NCBI GenBank assembly: GCA_000934455.1 | Contig: KN883746.1 | Coordinates: 41,443-70,142, forward strand | Origin: Apostichopus parvimensis | Taxonomy: Eukaryota; Echinodermata; Holothuroidea; Aspidochirotida; Stichopodidae | DNA: 28,700 nt | Direction of reading: 5' to 3' | Part shown: in pieces, positions 11,478 to 21,965 of the stretch | How the letters are laid out: each line of letters starts with the position of its first letter | Position numbering within the stretch: position 1 is the stretch's first letter | Notes under the pieces: generated by a model | What the model was told of the DNA's origin: nothing | Database searches by the model: none | Seen by the model: only the letters and a program-made list of their open reading frames with translations | Made by a program: the position numbers and the translations under genes

Positions 11478-11787
11478 AGTCCATCCTCCTCCGTTACTTT
11501 CCATCTCACAGTAAACCTGAATGCCGCGTGGCCAACCATCAGGGTAAATGGTGTAAACACCATCACTGCGTGTACTGGAAACTTTAGAGATCGTAGCAAT
11601 CTTTTGGAAGCACGCTTGTGCACGTCTCTCCGTCCCCTTCGTAGTTTGGATTGCAATAACATTTACGGACACCGCTCCTCGTATCACAGGTTGCATGATC
11701 ACTACACTGGTAACTTGCCTCTATGATCTGGTTGTTCTTACAAGTTGAATTTCGTGTACATCTCGAATTGACGTAAAAATCGCCATC
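11478..11787 (-). CDS. EGF-like plus FReD N-terminal exon (body 1), with a one-base frameshift
   Basis: The acceptor is AATTAG and the donor ACT/GTGAGTT. The first frame continues the VWC-like part (RCTRNSTCKNN) and adds a zonadhesin-type EGF-like module (CSDHATC, KCYCNPNYEGDGETC), then the FReD start LPKDCYDL. A TAA at 11584-11586 ends that frame. The next frame then carries VSSTRSDGVYTIYPDGW, IQVYCEMESN and GGGWTV to the donor. Both flanking junctions are phase 0, yet the exon is 310 nt (one more than a multiple of three), so one extra base near the CTCTAAAG string explains the break. The region is otherwise undamaged. This is either a recent null mutation or a sequencing/assembly error. 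Confidence 0.85.
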
Positions 11788-12216
11788 CTAATTAAGAGGG
11801 GAAAAAAGAATTATGAATTTGCTGTTATCACAGTGAAAAGTACAAAGTTTCAACGGCATGTGATCAATGCAAAATTCCCCTCTGATCTAGGTATGGGTAT
11901 GAATCTTGATGAAAGTGAGGTCGTTGAAACCAACTCCGATGTAGGAGGCGAAGGGATTCGCCATTAATACGGTAGCCGTCAAATATTGCATCCAACGGCT
12001 ATTGCGACTATACATTAGGCCTACCATTAGTTCTAAACGCAAAACTGTGTTAATATGTGTTCATGAATGTTTGTGTGGTTTATAAGGGAATCCACATCCA
12101 TAGGAGTAGTTTTGTGCTTCTCAACTAAATGTAAGTAAAATATTTGCTTCTTATAATATGGAAAATATATTATTAAAGCAAAGCACTTTTAAATGCCCTG
12201 AAAGAACCGTACTGAC
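11788..12216 (-). other. Intron between TIL and EGF/FReD-N exons
   Basis: Donor GTCAGT and acceptor TTAATTAG, phase 0. No internal feature is seen. The next intron, 11231-11477, is likewise bounded by GTGAGT and ATAG, phase 0. Confidence 0.7.
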
Positions 12217-12516
12217 CATTAATACATCTCCTTTGTCAGCAACGAAGCAGTTACATTGGTTGAGAGGGATACATTGTTCTTGCTGCCTCAGATAATCACC
12301 GACACAAACACATTGCTCTGTTTCTGTGCGAGAGGTAGCCGAGATGCAAGTGTCAGGGTCGTCACAAGTCCTCTCACAGGTCTCATTGCTAAATATCTCA
12401 TTAGCTGGACACCATTCAGGGATTGCTTCAAGATAACAGGAAAGAAAAAATGTAAATAATAGTAACCTGATACAGACACGAATAATATGACAAGTGGCAA
12501 AGGACAGTTTTGTCAT
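12217..12516 (-). CDS. TIL/VWC-like cysteine-rich exon (body 1), possibly with its own signal peptide
   Basis: The open frame holds a trypsin-inhibitor-like cysteine-rich (TIL) module: WCPANEIFSNETC, ERTCDDPDTC, EQCVCVGDYL, QCIPLNQCNCF. Eight of the ten usual TIL cysteines are visible. The trailing CNCF...KGDVLM resembles the VWC-like strand that follows TIL in zonadhesin/FCGBP-type proteins. The donor is ATG/GTCAGT, phase 0. Two starts are possible. An ATG at 12516 gives a basic n-region, then LLLFTFFLSCYLEA, a plausible signal peptide with an L-x-A cleavage motif. Alternatively, the same T/C-rich DNA is the pyrimidine tract of an acceptor ending CTTGAAG at 12426, giving an exon 12217-12425 that enters in phase 1, compatible with the microexon. 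The sequence alone does not decide between them. Confidence 0.8.
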
Positions 12517-13396
12517 TCCTTCAATGCGTGGTTATAAGAAACACACATTCAGAAGCAGTTCATATGAATCTATAACATTTTAAATCAGGTAGTGACCGAT
12601 CCTTAGTCATATTATTGTTAACATGTATTCATATAACGAGATAAAACACCATCATTTGTTGTGCGATTAGTCTGAAACCAGGTAGTCATGGCTTAATTCT
12701 GTTTCAGAGTTTCCTTCGGTGTTAGTATACTGCTTTCTGACAACAATGATAATTAATAACAACTTCAAATTTCCTTCGCGTTGGTTGTTTTGATCAAACT
12801 ATGAGACGGACCTGTTTTACGTGTTAACGTTCTGTTGCACAGACATTATATACCATTCCTTATTCAGAGCCAACGTTAGTGTTGAGTACGAAGCAGTCTT
12901 GTAGTGAGTGCGTAATCACACTTTAGCTAATGGAGTCATTTTGGAAATCTAGTATAGAAACTAATGCAATATTAAGTATTTGAACTCAGCTTAACAGCTT
13001 GTGTTTACACTCGTATTCTTATCATGTTGTAACCGCCACTATATGTATTGTAGTGCCATTTTACTCGCTGGTATACTATATGTATATTCGTTCTATATGT
13101 GTTGTAGCAGTTTCAAGTTTCAATTCAAGCTTAGAAACATATTTGACAAGTCAAGTTTACTTCCAAAAGTTCAATTCGTTCTCAGAAGAAACCTTTTAGT
13201 TTATGCACGTTTACGTTTAACACTTTATAAACGTTCAGGATTTTTTTTTTTTTTGGGGGGGGGGGGCTTTATTTAATCAATCATTCACCTTCGGGGTCCA
13301 AAAATCTGCATACAGGTCAGTTTGTGTGACATTCTCTCAGCGTGGGGGGGGGGGGGGGGGGGCTTTATATTTAATAAGAATATAGACGACACTTAC
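12517..13396 (-). other. Gap between the two FReD bodies; no C-terminal exon found
   Basis: I searched both strands by eye for the GAWW, DxDND and SNLNG signatures of a C-terminal FReD exon and found none. The stretch contains only AT-rich DNA and the two poly-G tracts. It is either an intron of a single gene or the space where a 3' exon was lost. Confidence 0.6.
13241..13362 (+). repeat. Two poly-G tracts (T14G12 and G19), each followed by a CTTTAT(A)TTTAAT string
   Basis: Positions 13241-13254 are T, 13255-13266 G; positions 13344-13362 are 19 G. Both G runs are followed by CTTTATTTAAT or CTTTATATTTAAT, suggesting a local duplication. The second tract lies only about 35 bp beyond the donor of the body-2 middle FReD exon, so in the transcript it is poly-C. 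Run lengths in such tracts are unreliable in assemblies. Confidence 0.85.
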
Positions 13397-13661
13397 CATC
13401 TGATATTACCAATGCACCTAAACTTGATATATGATAATCCCCCCATTCATCTGAGATACGAAACTCGTCGTATGTTACATAATAAGTTTCTCCAGCAACG
13501 TTCTCAAAGTCCATTCGCAGTTGGTACCGCTTTTGCTTTGTTAAGAAGGCAACTTTCTCATTTCCGATCCACAACTCACTCCCTAGAAACCCAAAGCCAT
13601 TTCTGAAGTCTTTCCAGCTTCTATTAAAATTTACGGAATCCGATCTTCGTCGCTGTAATAC
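13397..13661 (-). CDS. Fibrinogen-related domain, middle exon (body 2)
   Basis: The acceptor is CGTCATAG and the donor ATG/GTAAGTG. The frame runs from VLQRRRSDSVNF through WKDFRNGFG, ELWIGNEKV, KQKRYQLRMDFEN and the Tyr-rich strand TYYVTYDEF to LVISD, leaving in phase 1. These are the standard A/B-subdomain landmarks (W.dyknGFG, fWlGN, L.vdl.d). The exon expected next, carrying the calcium site and binding pocket, is not found between here and the TIL exon. That stretch holds poly-G runs instead. The only C-terminal FReD exon in the window (8645-9009) enters at phase 1, so a long splice could complete the domain; otherwise this copy is 3'-truncated. Confidence 0.9.
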
Positions 13662-14025
13662 CTATGACGAATATTAAATAAGTTGCGTTAACAAGGACGT
13701 TATTAAATATTTATGATACTTTTCCTTGTGCAATTCAACTTGTTGCTAACAATTATAACACAGAAATAAGAACCTTATATTTCTAACTTCAGTTTGTAGT
13801 TTGAGCCTGAATTTTATACTTTTCTTGGAGGTAGAACTACACTGTATTTTAATTTCAAAATATTGAAATGATTTATTCAAACTTCGTTTCGATAAAAATA
13901 TCAAGATTATATTTAAAAATAACCACTTTGTATTATATCGCTATATATTGTTGCAATCAAAATTTAAGCAAATTTGTACAAAACCAGTTAAAGTTGAAAA
14001 GGAGATATCAAGTAATTAGCCATAC

Positions 14026-14198
14026 CGTCCATCCACCAGTATCAAGATCATTATTACAGTAAGCCTCAAACGGTTCCGGATAGCCATCTGGTTTAATAAG
14101 ATACACTCCAGATGTATTGTGGGTAGAGGAACATGCATTCGATACTTCTTTGCAATCTCTCGGATACGCAGGTTGTTGAAAAACAAAGTATGAAGAAC
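14026..14198 (-). CDS. Fibrinogen-related domain, N-terminal exon (body 2)
   Basis: The acceptor is a T-rich tract ending CATCCAG; the donor is GGATGGACG/GTATGG, a weaker GT site. The frame shows the classical start of a fibrinogen C-terminal domain: YPRDCKEV, SGVYLIKPDGYPEPFEAYC and TGGWTV, with the conserved first cysteine, the PDG turn and the GGWTV end. An extra cysteine sits in SNACSS between the conserved pair. The exon enters in phase 1 and leaves in phase 0, running directly into VLQRR of the next exon. Upstream it pairs with the 31-nt microexon. FReDs of secreted invertebrate proteins usually bind sugars or acetylated ligands, but the ligand here is unknown. Confidence 0.9.
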
Positions 14199-14836
14199 CT
14201 GGATGGAAAGTAAAAAAAAAGTGAAACTTTGATTGCGATTGAAAAATCAGTTCAGTTAACGAAAATATCTCCATAGATTCTGAGCAATTGTAAGAGAAGT
14301 GGTTTTGTTACTATGAGAGTTTAGGTAATGAGTCAGTATAAATGCCAACTATTACTCAAGTACCAAATATATGAAGTAATCGCGACTAAAATTAAATAAC
14401 GTAGGCCTACTCGTTTTTTAATTCTGAGATGTAAGCATTAACGTTTTCATAAAGTTAATTAATGTTCAGCTTCCAATGGAAATTGAATTTATTTTTCATC
14501 AAAGTTCTGTACTTATCAATCTTATCCAAGTCAGATCAAAAGACTCACGAAAACAGGCAAATCCCATTTAACATACCTGAGAAAATATCGAGGTAGCACG
14601 AAGGAAATGAAAAGATTGAAAATTACGACTCAGAGGAAATCAGCCTCAATATAGATGTTCGGAAATGGTGACACGATTGAAAAACAAAACTTCTAGAGTG
14701 ACCATTAAAATACCAATATATCCAGCCATTTAAGTTGTTCAACTGAGGTGTTAACGTGTATATTGCAAAAGTGATACACATAAAGAGGTTACTTCTTATT
14801 ATAAGGTAAATCATATACTATAAATACTACACCTAC

Positions 14837-14867
14837 CTGAAGATCTTCCCTCGGCACTGACGATTCC
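14837..14867 (-). CDS. 31-nt microexon linking signal peptide to lectin body
   Basis: Minus-strand sequence shows a long T-rich tract, ACACAG acceptor, 31 nt, then a GTAGGT donor. Read in phase 0 it gives GIVSAEGRSS plus one base (phase 1). The spare G joins the GT that opens the FReD-N exon at 14198 to give Gly, so both neighbours match in phase. The upstream partner must end in phase 0, as the signal exon at 23285 does. The peptide would form the short linker or the signal cleavage zone, since VSA is a possible cleavage motif. The phase-1 end also fits the TIL exon acceptor at 12425, which makes this exon a possible branch point for alternative splicing. Confidence 0.7.
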
Positions 14868-17800
14868 CTGTGTAAAAAAAAAATACTGAATACGTTACAA
14901 GACATACAGAGTGGTACAGTCAACACTACGCAGTCTGTTACAGAACAGGATCAGATGAATCTAATATTAATATATAATGAAACCAGTTCGTGGAAAAGAA
15001 AACAAATGTAGAACTGGTCCGAAAAACGTTAATTAAAACAAATAAGTAAAGTCGATTTAAACTTTGGTTAATTCTCCGGATCACCACTTTTATGGAATTG
15101 TTCACCCTGTTGCATTTTTTTTCAATATCTTATCTCAGTCAATGAACACTAAGAGAGTTGAACTTCATATTACAACTTTCTTCCAGGAAGAATAATATTA
15201 CTGACAATTTTTTCCGGGTTTATAGCTACTCTGGTACATGATATGTACGCTAACGTGAAACAACAAAGGCAACAGCCGGCAGCTTCATTAAATAGCTTTG
15301 TTACTTAACGGAAACAGATCTTCTTTGTTCAAGTTCAAGAACTTTTCAGACATGAGACGTAACGCATTTGTGTTAACAGTCCATAATAATACGTACGGAT
15401 CATTGATATCGTCCTAGCTATTCTTGCTGGACTACGATTACCGTGTCTTGATACTTACAGAGCAATATGAAACTCTCATTGAAAGGTGGCTTTTTACTTG
15501 TAAGGTAAGTTCTTAGCCATAGATATTTATATCTTACTAACTAAAAACCTGTAGCCTAATTATTCAATGACGGGGTTGTAAGTATCAATATGTAATATTA
15601 AGCTATAAGGCGTGAAATAGTAAAACACAGCCAACAATCATTTGAAGATAATCTTTGCATTACTTGATTTGTCAATTTGTAACGAATTTCACAGAATTGA
15701 AAACACAGTTAAAAAACAGTTAATGCAATATAACAGTACATTATGAAATAGAGAATTTTAGACAACCTTGTTGAACGCTAATTCTACATATCTACGTGAT
15801 ATAGAAAGAAGAATAGAAATTTAACAATAAACATGATGACAATTGCAAGAGATGTAGAATTTCACCAAAAAAAGTGCAAAGGGAAAGGAGGAACTTTCAA
15901 AAGGAATTAAAACATTTTTCTTGATTTTAGAAAAGTCATTCAATGATTATAATGCTATAGCGCCATAAGTAGTAAGAATTGTACAAGTAGCCGACTTTAA
16001 ATGTGTTACAGTAAGATTGATTGTTAGCACCTTAAAACAATTACATGTTTATCTTGTTTGGTAAATTCCGAATACTGACATGTAAGAACAGCCGAACATA
16101 TGGCAGTTCAAATTTCATAAAATTACGATGTTATCTGTCAAGACAAAAGTATTGTATACTTTTTCCAGGAGATGAAGTGAATTTAGACAACACTCTGCAT
16201 AAACGAGAGGACACGCTTAAGTTCTTTCCTGAAATTGTAACAGTTCTCTGATTTATTCGTCTCCATTAAGTTATTGATTTGTTTTTTATAACAATGTATA
16301 CACACTGATATTTTTGTCAATATAGCATAAGGACGTTCAACATGTCAAGAGGTACTTTTCCATAATTTAGAGAAGAATATTTTTCTTTGATACAAGGATG
16401 AACGAATCACTTATACCTTAAGTCATGAAAATAAAATCAATAGAATCGAAATAATTACGTAGATGTACATCATCTACTTTAGTGGTACACTATGCACTTT
16501 GCTGTTGCCATCAAATTAAAATACACAATATGATACCATTTATTACAAAGAGATTGACTCGGTCAAAGGCGATTGTTTTGGGATATAGCCAAGTTTGATA
16601 TGGTCGATAATGCTTTTAAGGAAGCAATGACTTACAATGTATGAGACGTTATACTGTTCTATATGTATAAACTATTGTGTTTATTGTCACAGTAAGTTGA
16701 GTATCATAAGACGTGTTTTTCCTGAATATATTGCTCGATCGAACGATAGGCACAAAAATAAATTACGGAGGTTTTTAATTGGGTACTTTCCAACTCATCC
16801 GTGAATCGAAAGATTTGAATCAAAGTATTACCATATATGGAGTATTTGAGTGTTATGACATACTTTCTAGTTTTTGTAACATGTGCTAGTAAAGCGACAT
16901 GTAGATGCAGTGTAATAGATGTGATGATTTGTTTAATTTGTCAAAGTCTATCATCCATATTTTCTTAGGTATAGGGACATTTTTCTTTTGTATACCGAAT
17001 TAGTTTACATGTTACTTTAAAACGACAAAGGAAACGTTAAGTTTTGTACTACACCGGCCAACCACAAGGTAACATGATGGGAAGGTGTGAGTAGGGTGGG
17101 AGGATGTGATGGATGCCAGCGAAAAGGGTTGGGTGTGTGTGGACGTTGGTGACTACGCCCATCACATTTGTATTTAGCATATGCATAAAACCTTCATTTC
17201 TTTACACCATAAACTAGCCTGTTGTATTTTAAAATATGAAAAACAAATCATTTGGGGCTTTTCATTAGAATCTTGTTAAACTGAATATGTAGAGAGTAGG
17301 GTTTTTTCGATCAATTATGTTGTATTACTTATTTTCTACATTGTTGTTACTGTTACAGATTATATCCTAATTTTCAGTAAAAAAACAGAAAACAAAACAG
17401 AAAAATAAATTATGTATTAAAGAATTTACAGGGTTTCATTTAGTGTTGAATATTATAAATATTTAAGGACAAACAACCAGAATTAGAATCAGGTTATTTT
17501 TAGTGTTAAACTTGTTGTATTTTTTGCACGTCAGTATGCAGCTATTTTATGTCCTTTAGTTTTTTTTTATGATTGGTGAAATTGTACATTTTCTTGTCGC
17601 ACTATGTCTAGAATATGGCTTGTATTTTTAACTATAACTCCCAAAAAACTTTTAAATATGGAGGAAAACAAATCCTTCTTCCTTGAAATTGAATTTTTTT
17701 ACAAGGCATTTATATAGATTTTCAAATACTCTGCTTTGCAATATTTGTTGTTTGAATTAATTTCACACATACTAAAAAGAAAGTCTCGTTAGGAATGTCA

Positions 17801-18144
17801 TGTTGTGTCTGATTTTATACAAATAACTATTATCCGAGGTTTAAACGAGAGAACCAAAACTAGCTAACATCTAATCTGTTATAAATTTATTTTTTTGAAG
17901 GATTGGAATAAATAATTCAAATATTACAAAAATGGGAACTTGTAAGATCTTGTTAAAGAAACAAAACTTAAAACAACTTTAGCGTATAAATAACGTATAT
18001 TCCATTGAAAGCGACTTTCAATCTTTTTAATCTTCTAGTTTATTCAATTACAGATCGTGTAATAACAGTGCTATTTTTAACAATGCTCTTACAATACTAT
18101 TAGTTGTAATTATCATCACTAAATCGCAACTGTTTACTAGATGT
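14868..18144 (-). other. Inferred first-intron sequence, microexon side
   Basis: There is no coding or RNA feature. A G-rich patch at about 17079-17150 contains several GGG runs. The other introns of body 2 (13662-14025 and 14199-14836) are also featureless. Confidence 0.55.
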
Positions 18145-19453
18145 CTTTTTACCTTGTATACATCCCCACTCGAATACATTATTTTAGCCAATGATATCGA
18201 CTTTATGCTTTTTGCCGATGATACACAACTGTATTTTTCGTGTAAAAATCTATCGGACTGGACATTCATACCTGAAAAATGCATATATGATATTCGTGAG
18301 TGGATGGCAGCAAATCGACTTGTACTCAATGATAGCAAAACAGAAGTAATTCATTTTCACAGTAAGTTCCGAAAAGTTCAAACAGACATATCTAGTTTCA
18401 GAGTTGGTGTTACTCATGTTAAACCCATTTCTGTTGTCAGAAATTTAGGAGTGCAATTTGATGAATTCAGTTCTATGTCAAGTCATGTTACAAAAATGAG
18501 TCAGTCAGCATCATACTCATTGTATCGTATTGGGAAAACTCGTAAGCTCTTAGATCGCACAAGCACAGAAAGATTACTTCATGCATTTGTTACATTGCAC
18601 CTTGATTATTGTAATAGTTTACTCTATGGAATTGAGCAACAGCAACTGGCACGTCTTCAATTGATTAAAAACTCGGCAGCACGCAAGGTTACACGGAGTT
18701 GGAGGCACGAACACATCACACCCATATTGATTGACCTTCATTGGTTACCTGTCTCCGCAAGGATCGAATTCAAGTCTCTAATCATAACATACAATATTAT
18801 AAATGGCACTGCCCCTCACTATCTTGGCTCTCTGATCAGTCGCCAGGCTCTCCCAGGGCCCCTGCAGATTGCCAATCGCACACGACAGAGGAGCAGACAT
18901 TCTATGGAGATACGACTAGAGTCGGGCAGATTCGCCCAAAAAAGCTTTGGCGCACGATCCTTTGCCTATTTTGCACCTGATCTATGGAATGCACTCCCCA
19001 ATGACATCAAGGCAGCTCCATCATTAAATGTTTTTAAGGCACTCCTTAAAACTCACCTTTTTCGAAAGTATTATTCTTTTTGAACCTCCAGTCATATTGT
19101 TTGTGTTACCATCTTGCCATCTTTTGATTGTTTTATATTGAAATTTATTTTCTATTTATGTTTTGATAGTCTTATTGTTGCTAATTTTCGGCTGTAATAG
19201 TTTAGTATCTTAGTTTTATTGCTGTCATATTTTTATTGCTTTTGTCTTTAATTTCTGAATTTTATTGGTTTTTAATAATTATTGTTAAATTATTTATTTC
19301 TGTAATTCTTAGGATGCAATATTTTAAGACTGTAATATTTTTAAGCTGTAATATTTTTTTAAGTTGTATTATTTTATGCGTTTCTGTGAAGCTGCTTTGA
19401 GATCGTTCTTTTGATGTAAAGCGCTATATAAGAATAAATTATTATTATTATTA
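18145..19453 (+). mobile_element. 5'-truncated L2/CR1-group non-LTR retroposon
   Basis: The element contains the C-terminal part of an ORF2 reverse transcriptase and then a 3' UTR ending AAAGCGCTATATAAG and an (ATT)n tail, a hallmark of L2-type elements. The 5' end is cut just upstream of the TLYTSPL motif, as expected from incomplete reverse transcription. It lies antisense in the inferred 8.4 kb first intron of the FReD gene, just outside the duplicated block. The coding part is still open, which suggests a fairly young insertion. No target duplication is recognised. Confidence 0.9.
18154..19083 (+). CDS. Reverse transcriptase C-terminal fragment of L2/CR1-like element
   Basis: The frame is open for 309 codons and ends with TGA at 19081-19083. 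It begins in the palm with YTSPLEY and FADDTQLY (the catalytic Asp pair of the FADD box at 18211-18222). It continues with WMAANRLVLNDSKTEV, the RNLGVQFDE strand, LDYCNSLLYG, KNSAARKVTR, HWLPVSARIEFK and the terminal WNALPNDIKAAPSLNVFKA, then LLKTHLF. These are standard landmarks of the thumb and C-terminal region of L2/CR1-group ORF2. The endonuclease and most of the RT are missing, so the fragment cannot act alone. It has no native start codon; the first residue is encoded by TTG. Confidence 0.9.
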   Translation: MYTSPLEYIILANDIDFMLFADDTQLYFSCKNLSDWTFIPEKCIYDIREWMAANRLVLNDSKTEVIHFHSKFRKVQTDISSFRVGVTHVKPISVVRNLGVQFDEFSSMSSHVTKMSQSASYSLYRIGKTRKLLDRTSTERLLHAFVTLHLDYCNSLLYGIEQQQLARLQLIKNSAARKVTRSWRHEHITPILIDLHWLPVSARIEFKSLIITYNIINGTAPHYLGSLISRQALPGPLQIANRTRQRSRHSMEIRLESGRFAQKSFGARSFAYFAPDLWNALPNDIKAAPSLNVFKALLKTHLFRKYYSF

Positions 19454-20084
19454 ACGTCGCTGCACATTTCTTTATAATAGCGCGACACGTAAATTAGAAA
19501 TACACAGTTGAACAAGTCGCACACATTCGACAAACAATACGATACTTTATAGGTGTTTCATTTTAACTCACAAGAATCAAAACAGAAGTTAAAAATGTGC
19601 AATGTTCATAAAAGTAAGCTAAACGAATTATTGTTTCTTAAATTAATTTATTGAATGCCATATTAGCATATTTAGGGATGTGCACATTTTCTGTTACTTT
19701 TTTATTAAGCTAACATTATTTAAATATATCTCAATTAAGTTCCCCATTCACAATCAAAATATTCTTTGTTCCTTTCAATTTTCCTCTAATCTTGGCATTG
19801 TAAAACGACATTAAGTCTGAGTCGGTATCAAGGAGTTACCTTTGGTCAAGTTATATTACTTCTCGAAATAATCATTGAGGAAATCAATGTTATTTTACTG
19901 TCACTTTAAAGGACATGCGACTGACTATTTTCTTTACAAACTTTATCACTTCAAATAAATGAACATGTCTTCCATTTTTTCTGCTCTTATATCCATCATA
20001 TTTTAAAATAATGGAGTATTGGGTTTATATTTTCTGGGTATCTCTAACAATATATAGCCTAACTGAAGGAAATGAGAAACACGA
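19454..20084. other. Non-coding stretch between L2 element and right duplicate
   Basis: AT-rich, with no ORF or repeat recognised; part of the inferred first intron. Confidence 0.5.
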
Positions 20085-20504
20085 AAAGAGAGAAAAATTG
20101 GAAGCTAGCCACTAAAAACGCCGGAGACATTTCAATGATCGCATATCATACCATTATTTCGTATAAACTATTTAAAACCACAACTTAGTGCCTGAAAAAA
20201 TTGGATTTGTGATTTTTTTTTCTGACTTTTTGGAAGTCTTTTATCTTTCATATTTCGCTCTGCAATAAATTCGTGTAACCTAAGTTTTCTATTTTCAGCA
20301 TTAATTTCGTACATCACTAGTTTTAAATTAGATTCACGTGTAAACCAGTTGGATTTTTTGTTATTCAACTTTGTTTCCTTGAATATGTACATGTACAAAA
20401 ATAGTGATCTTAATGTTATATTTTCAAAATACATTTCAAAGTACCATTATTTTTGTTGCAGACTGTTTTTCAAACTTTGACACACAAACAACGATATTTA
20501 TGAA

Positions 20505-21965
20505 AGAGGTTATGAAATGAAAAATTTTCATGTCTTAGAATGGTGTATCTACATTACAACAACACCATCCATGCACAACTTTCCGTAAATACGGCTTCAA
20601 ACGCCAGAAATTCGCTGTCAAAGTATTCCCCAGAGACTTCTCGAGCTGCCACTCGTAAAAAAAAGCAAAGCTGCCCACCGCAGTTCATCTGACGTCATCA
20701 AAGGAACCATTTCAGCCAAAGCCGACTCCCCGCTGTTTACCGATACGGCGTTACACAGTTTACTACATGTAACCACAACACTCTTCTCATCAATTGAAAA
20801 TGTCTTCTCCCGAATCTTCCGATTCCGAGGAAATCTCTCAGGACATTCGTAAACTTTGACGAAAATTATTTTCTTGAGGAAGAAGAGGAGGAAATAGTTT
20901 TCGAGGGTGATAAAGATAATATCGGTGTTTTTCCCTATCAATTGAGCCCCTTGCAGAAGAATTGTAAAACGATCCCGGTGGCCGAGACGCGTCGCTGCCG
21001 ATCGAAGTCCCCGAGCAGAACGGTTGGACGACCCTGAACCGAAACTGGTCGGTTGAGCATAAACAAAACCACCGTTATTAAGACCATCATATGATTTAAA
21101 TTATCTCGAATGTCGATGATCCTGCTACTTAACTTCGTAGCGAAGCTTCTAGAATTTTGTGTCTTACAGTGCAAGGAAAATGTGACATTCTGTACATTGT
21201 AACCCTATAGTACTAGTAGTGGTAACATGGGGTCTAGACCTAACTAATAGACGTTGCATAACAGGCTAGCCAGTGTAATTGTATCATCCAACTGTTACGT
21301 AAAATCACAACACAACACCAGTTTTACCACAAAAGAAAACTTGCAGATCTAGTATTGATTGTTCTAAAACCAACTGGCTTTAAAATTTGTGCGAAATATT
21401 AGGTAACCATAAAAAAAATCGTCATTTGCTGTATCAAGGAGGCCTAGGCTATGGTCATAACAAGTAATTTGGCAACAGTATAGGCCTACAGGCACTCGTA
21501 ACGTTGTGTATGTGTAGTGTTTTGAGCGAGTCGTGTTCAAATTCTTCGATTTCTGTCATCTTTTGGAAAAGCTTGCAGTAGAAATCCGTCTTTACTTGTG
21601 GTGGAGCAACCTGATACCACATATCGGCTCGGCATTTTTAACATTTACGAGATAAATTTACGTAAAAACAAACTCCAAACACCAAATCTCAATTACTACG
21701 GAGCACTACAACAGTGTAATGGTGTGTGTTCTCAGACGTTTAAGAATGTAAACATAGCGTCTCGGAAGTGAGCTGAGTTCCTCGACTGACGTCACGCCGC
21801 GTTACCGTAAATACAACAATTTTTAGAAAGTTTTTATTACCCTCGAATTTTTGATCGTTTATTCCTCGAGGATGCAAGCTTCGTTTGACACAAATTGGGT
21901 ATCATTGGAAAGCTACGAGTGTACAGAATACGATGATAAAGATTTTTTTTCATTTCATAACCTCT
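20505..21965. mobile_element. Non-autonomous or decayed TIR transposon with TTAA-type target site
   Basis: The ends carry a perfect inverted repeat: AGAGGTTATGAAATGAAAAA at the left and its exact complement at the right (21946-21965). The two extra A/T bases next to each end also match. The right flank reads TTAA (21966-21969); the left flank reads TGAA (20501-20504), a one-base variant. The left duplicate shows an empty site, ACGTTAAAAGAGATC, with TTAA at 343-346. TTAA duplication points to piggyBac or Kolobok-like transposases, but no transposase domain is recognised inside. The interior is less AT-rich than its surroundings. Confidence 0.82.
20800..21050 (+). pseudogene. Decayed acidic ORF inside the TTAA element (P2X7-like/transposon cargo?)
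   Basis: An ATG at 20800 opens MSSPESSDSEEISQDIRKL and then hits TGA. A second frame from 20858 continues DENYFLEEEEEEIVFEG, then DKDNIGVFPYQ, and a further one-base shift recovers EPLAEEL. Ser/acidic N-termini followed by an E..FEG....PY.FEP pattern recall, from memory, the N-terminal part of the P2X7-like zinc-binding proteins that are multiplied in marine invertebrate genomes. The diagnostic cysteine-rich domain is not visible, so family assignment is weak. At least two frameshifts make it non-functional. Confidence 0.3.

Noticed and set aside
13322..13606. Open frame with a glycine run on the plus strand
   Set aside because: It reads a poly-G tract and the antisense of a FReD exon.
15420..15530. 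GT donor-like strings (GTAAGTAT minus, GTAAGTTC plus) in the first intron
   Set aside because: No open frame or acceptor fits them as exon borders of the lectin or any other gene.
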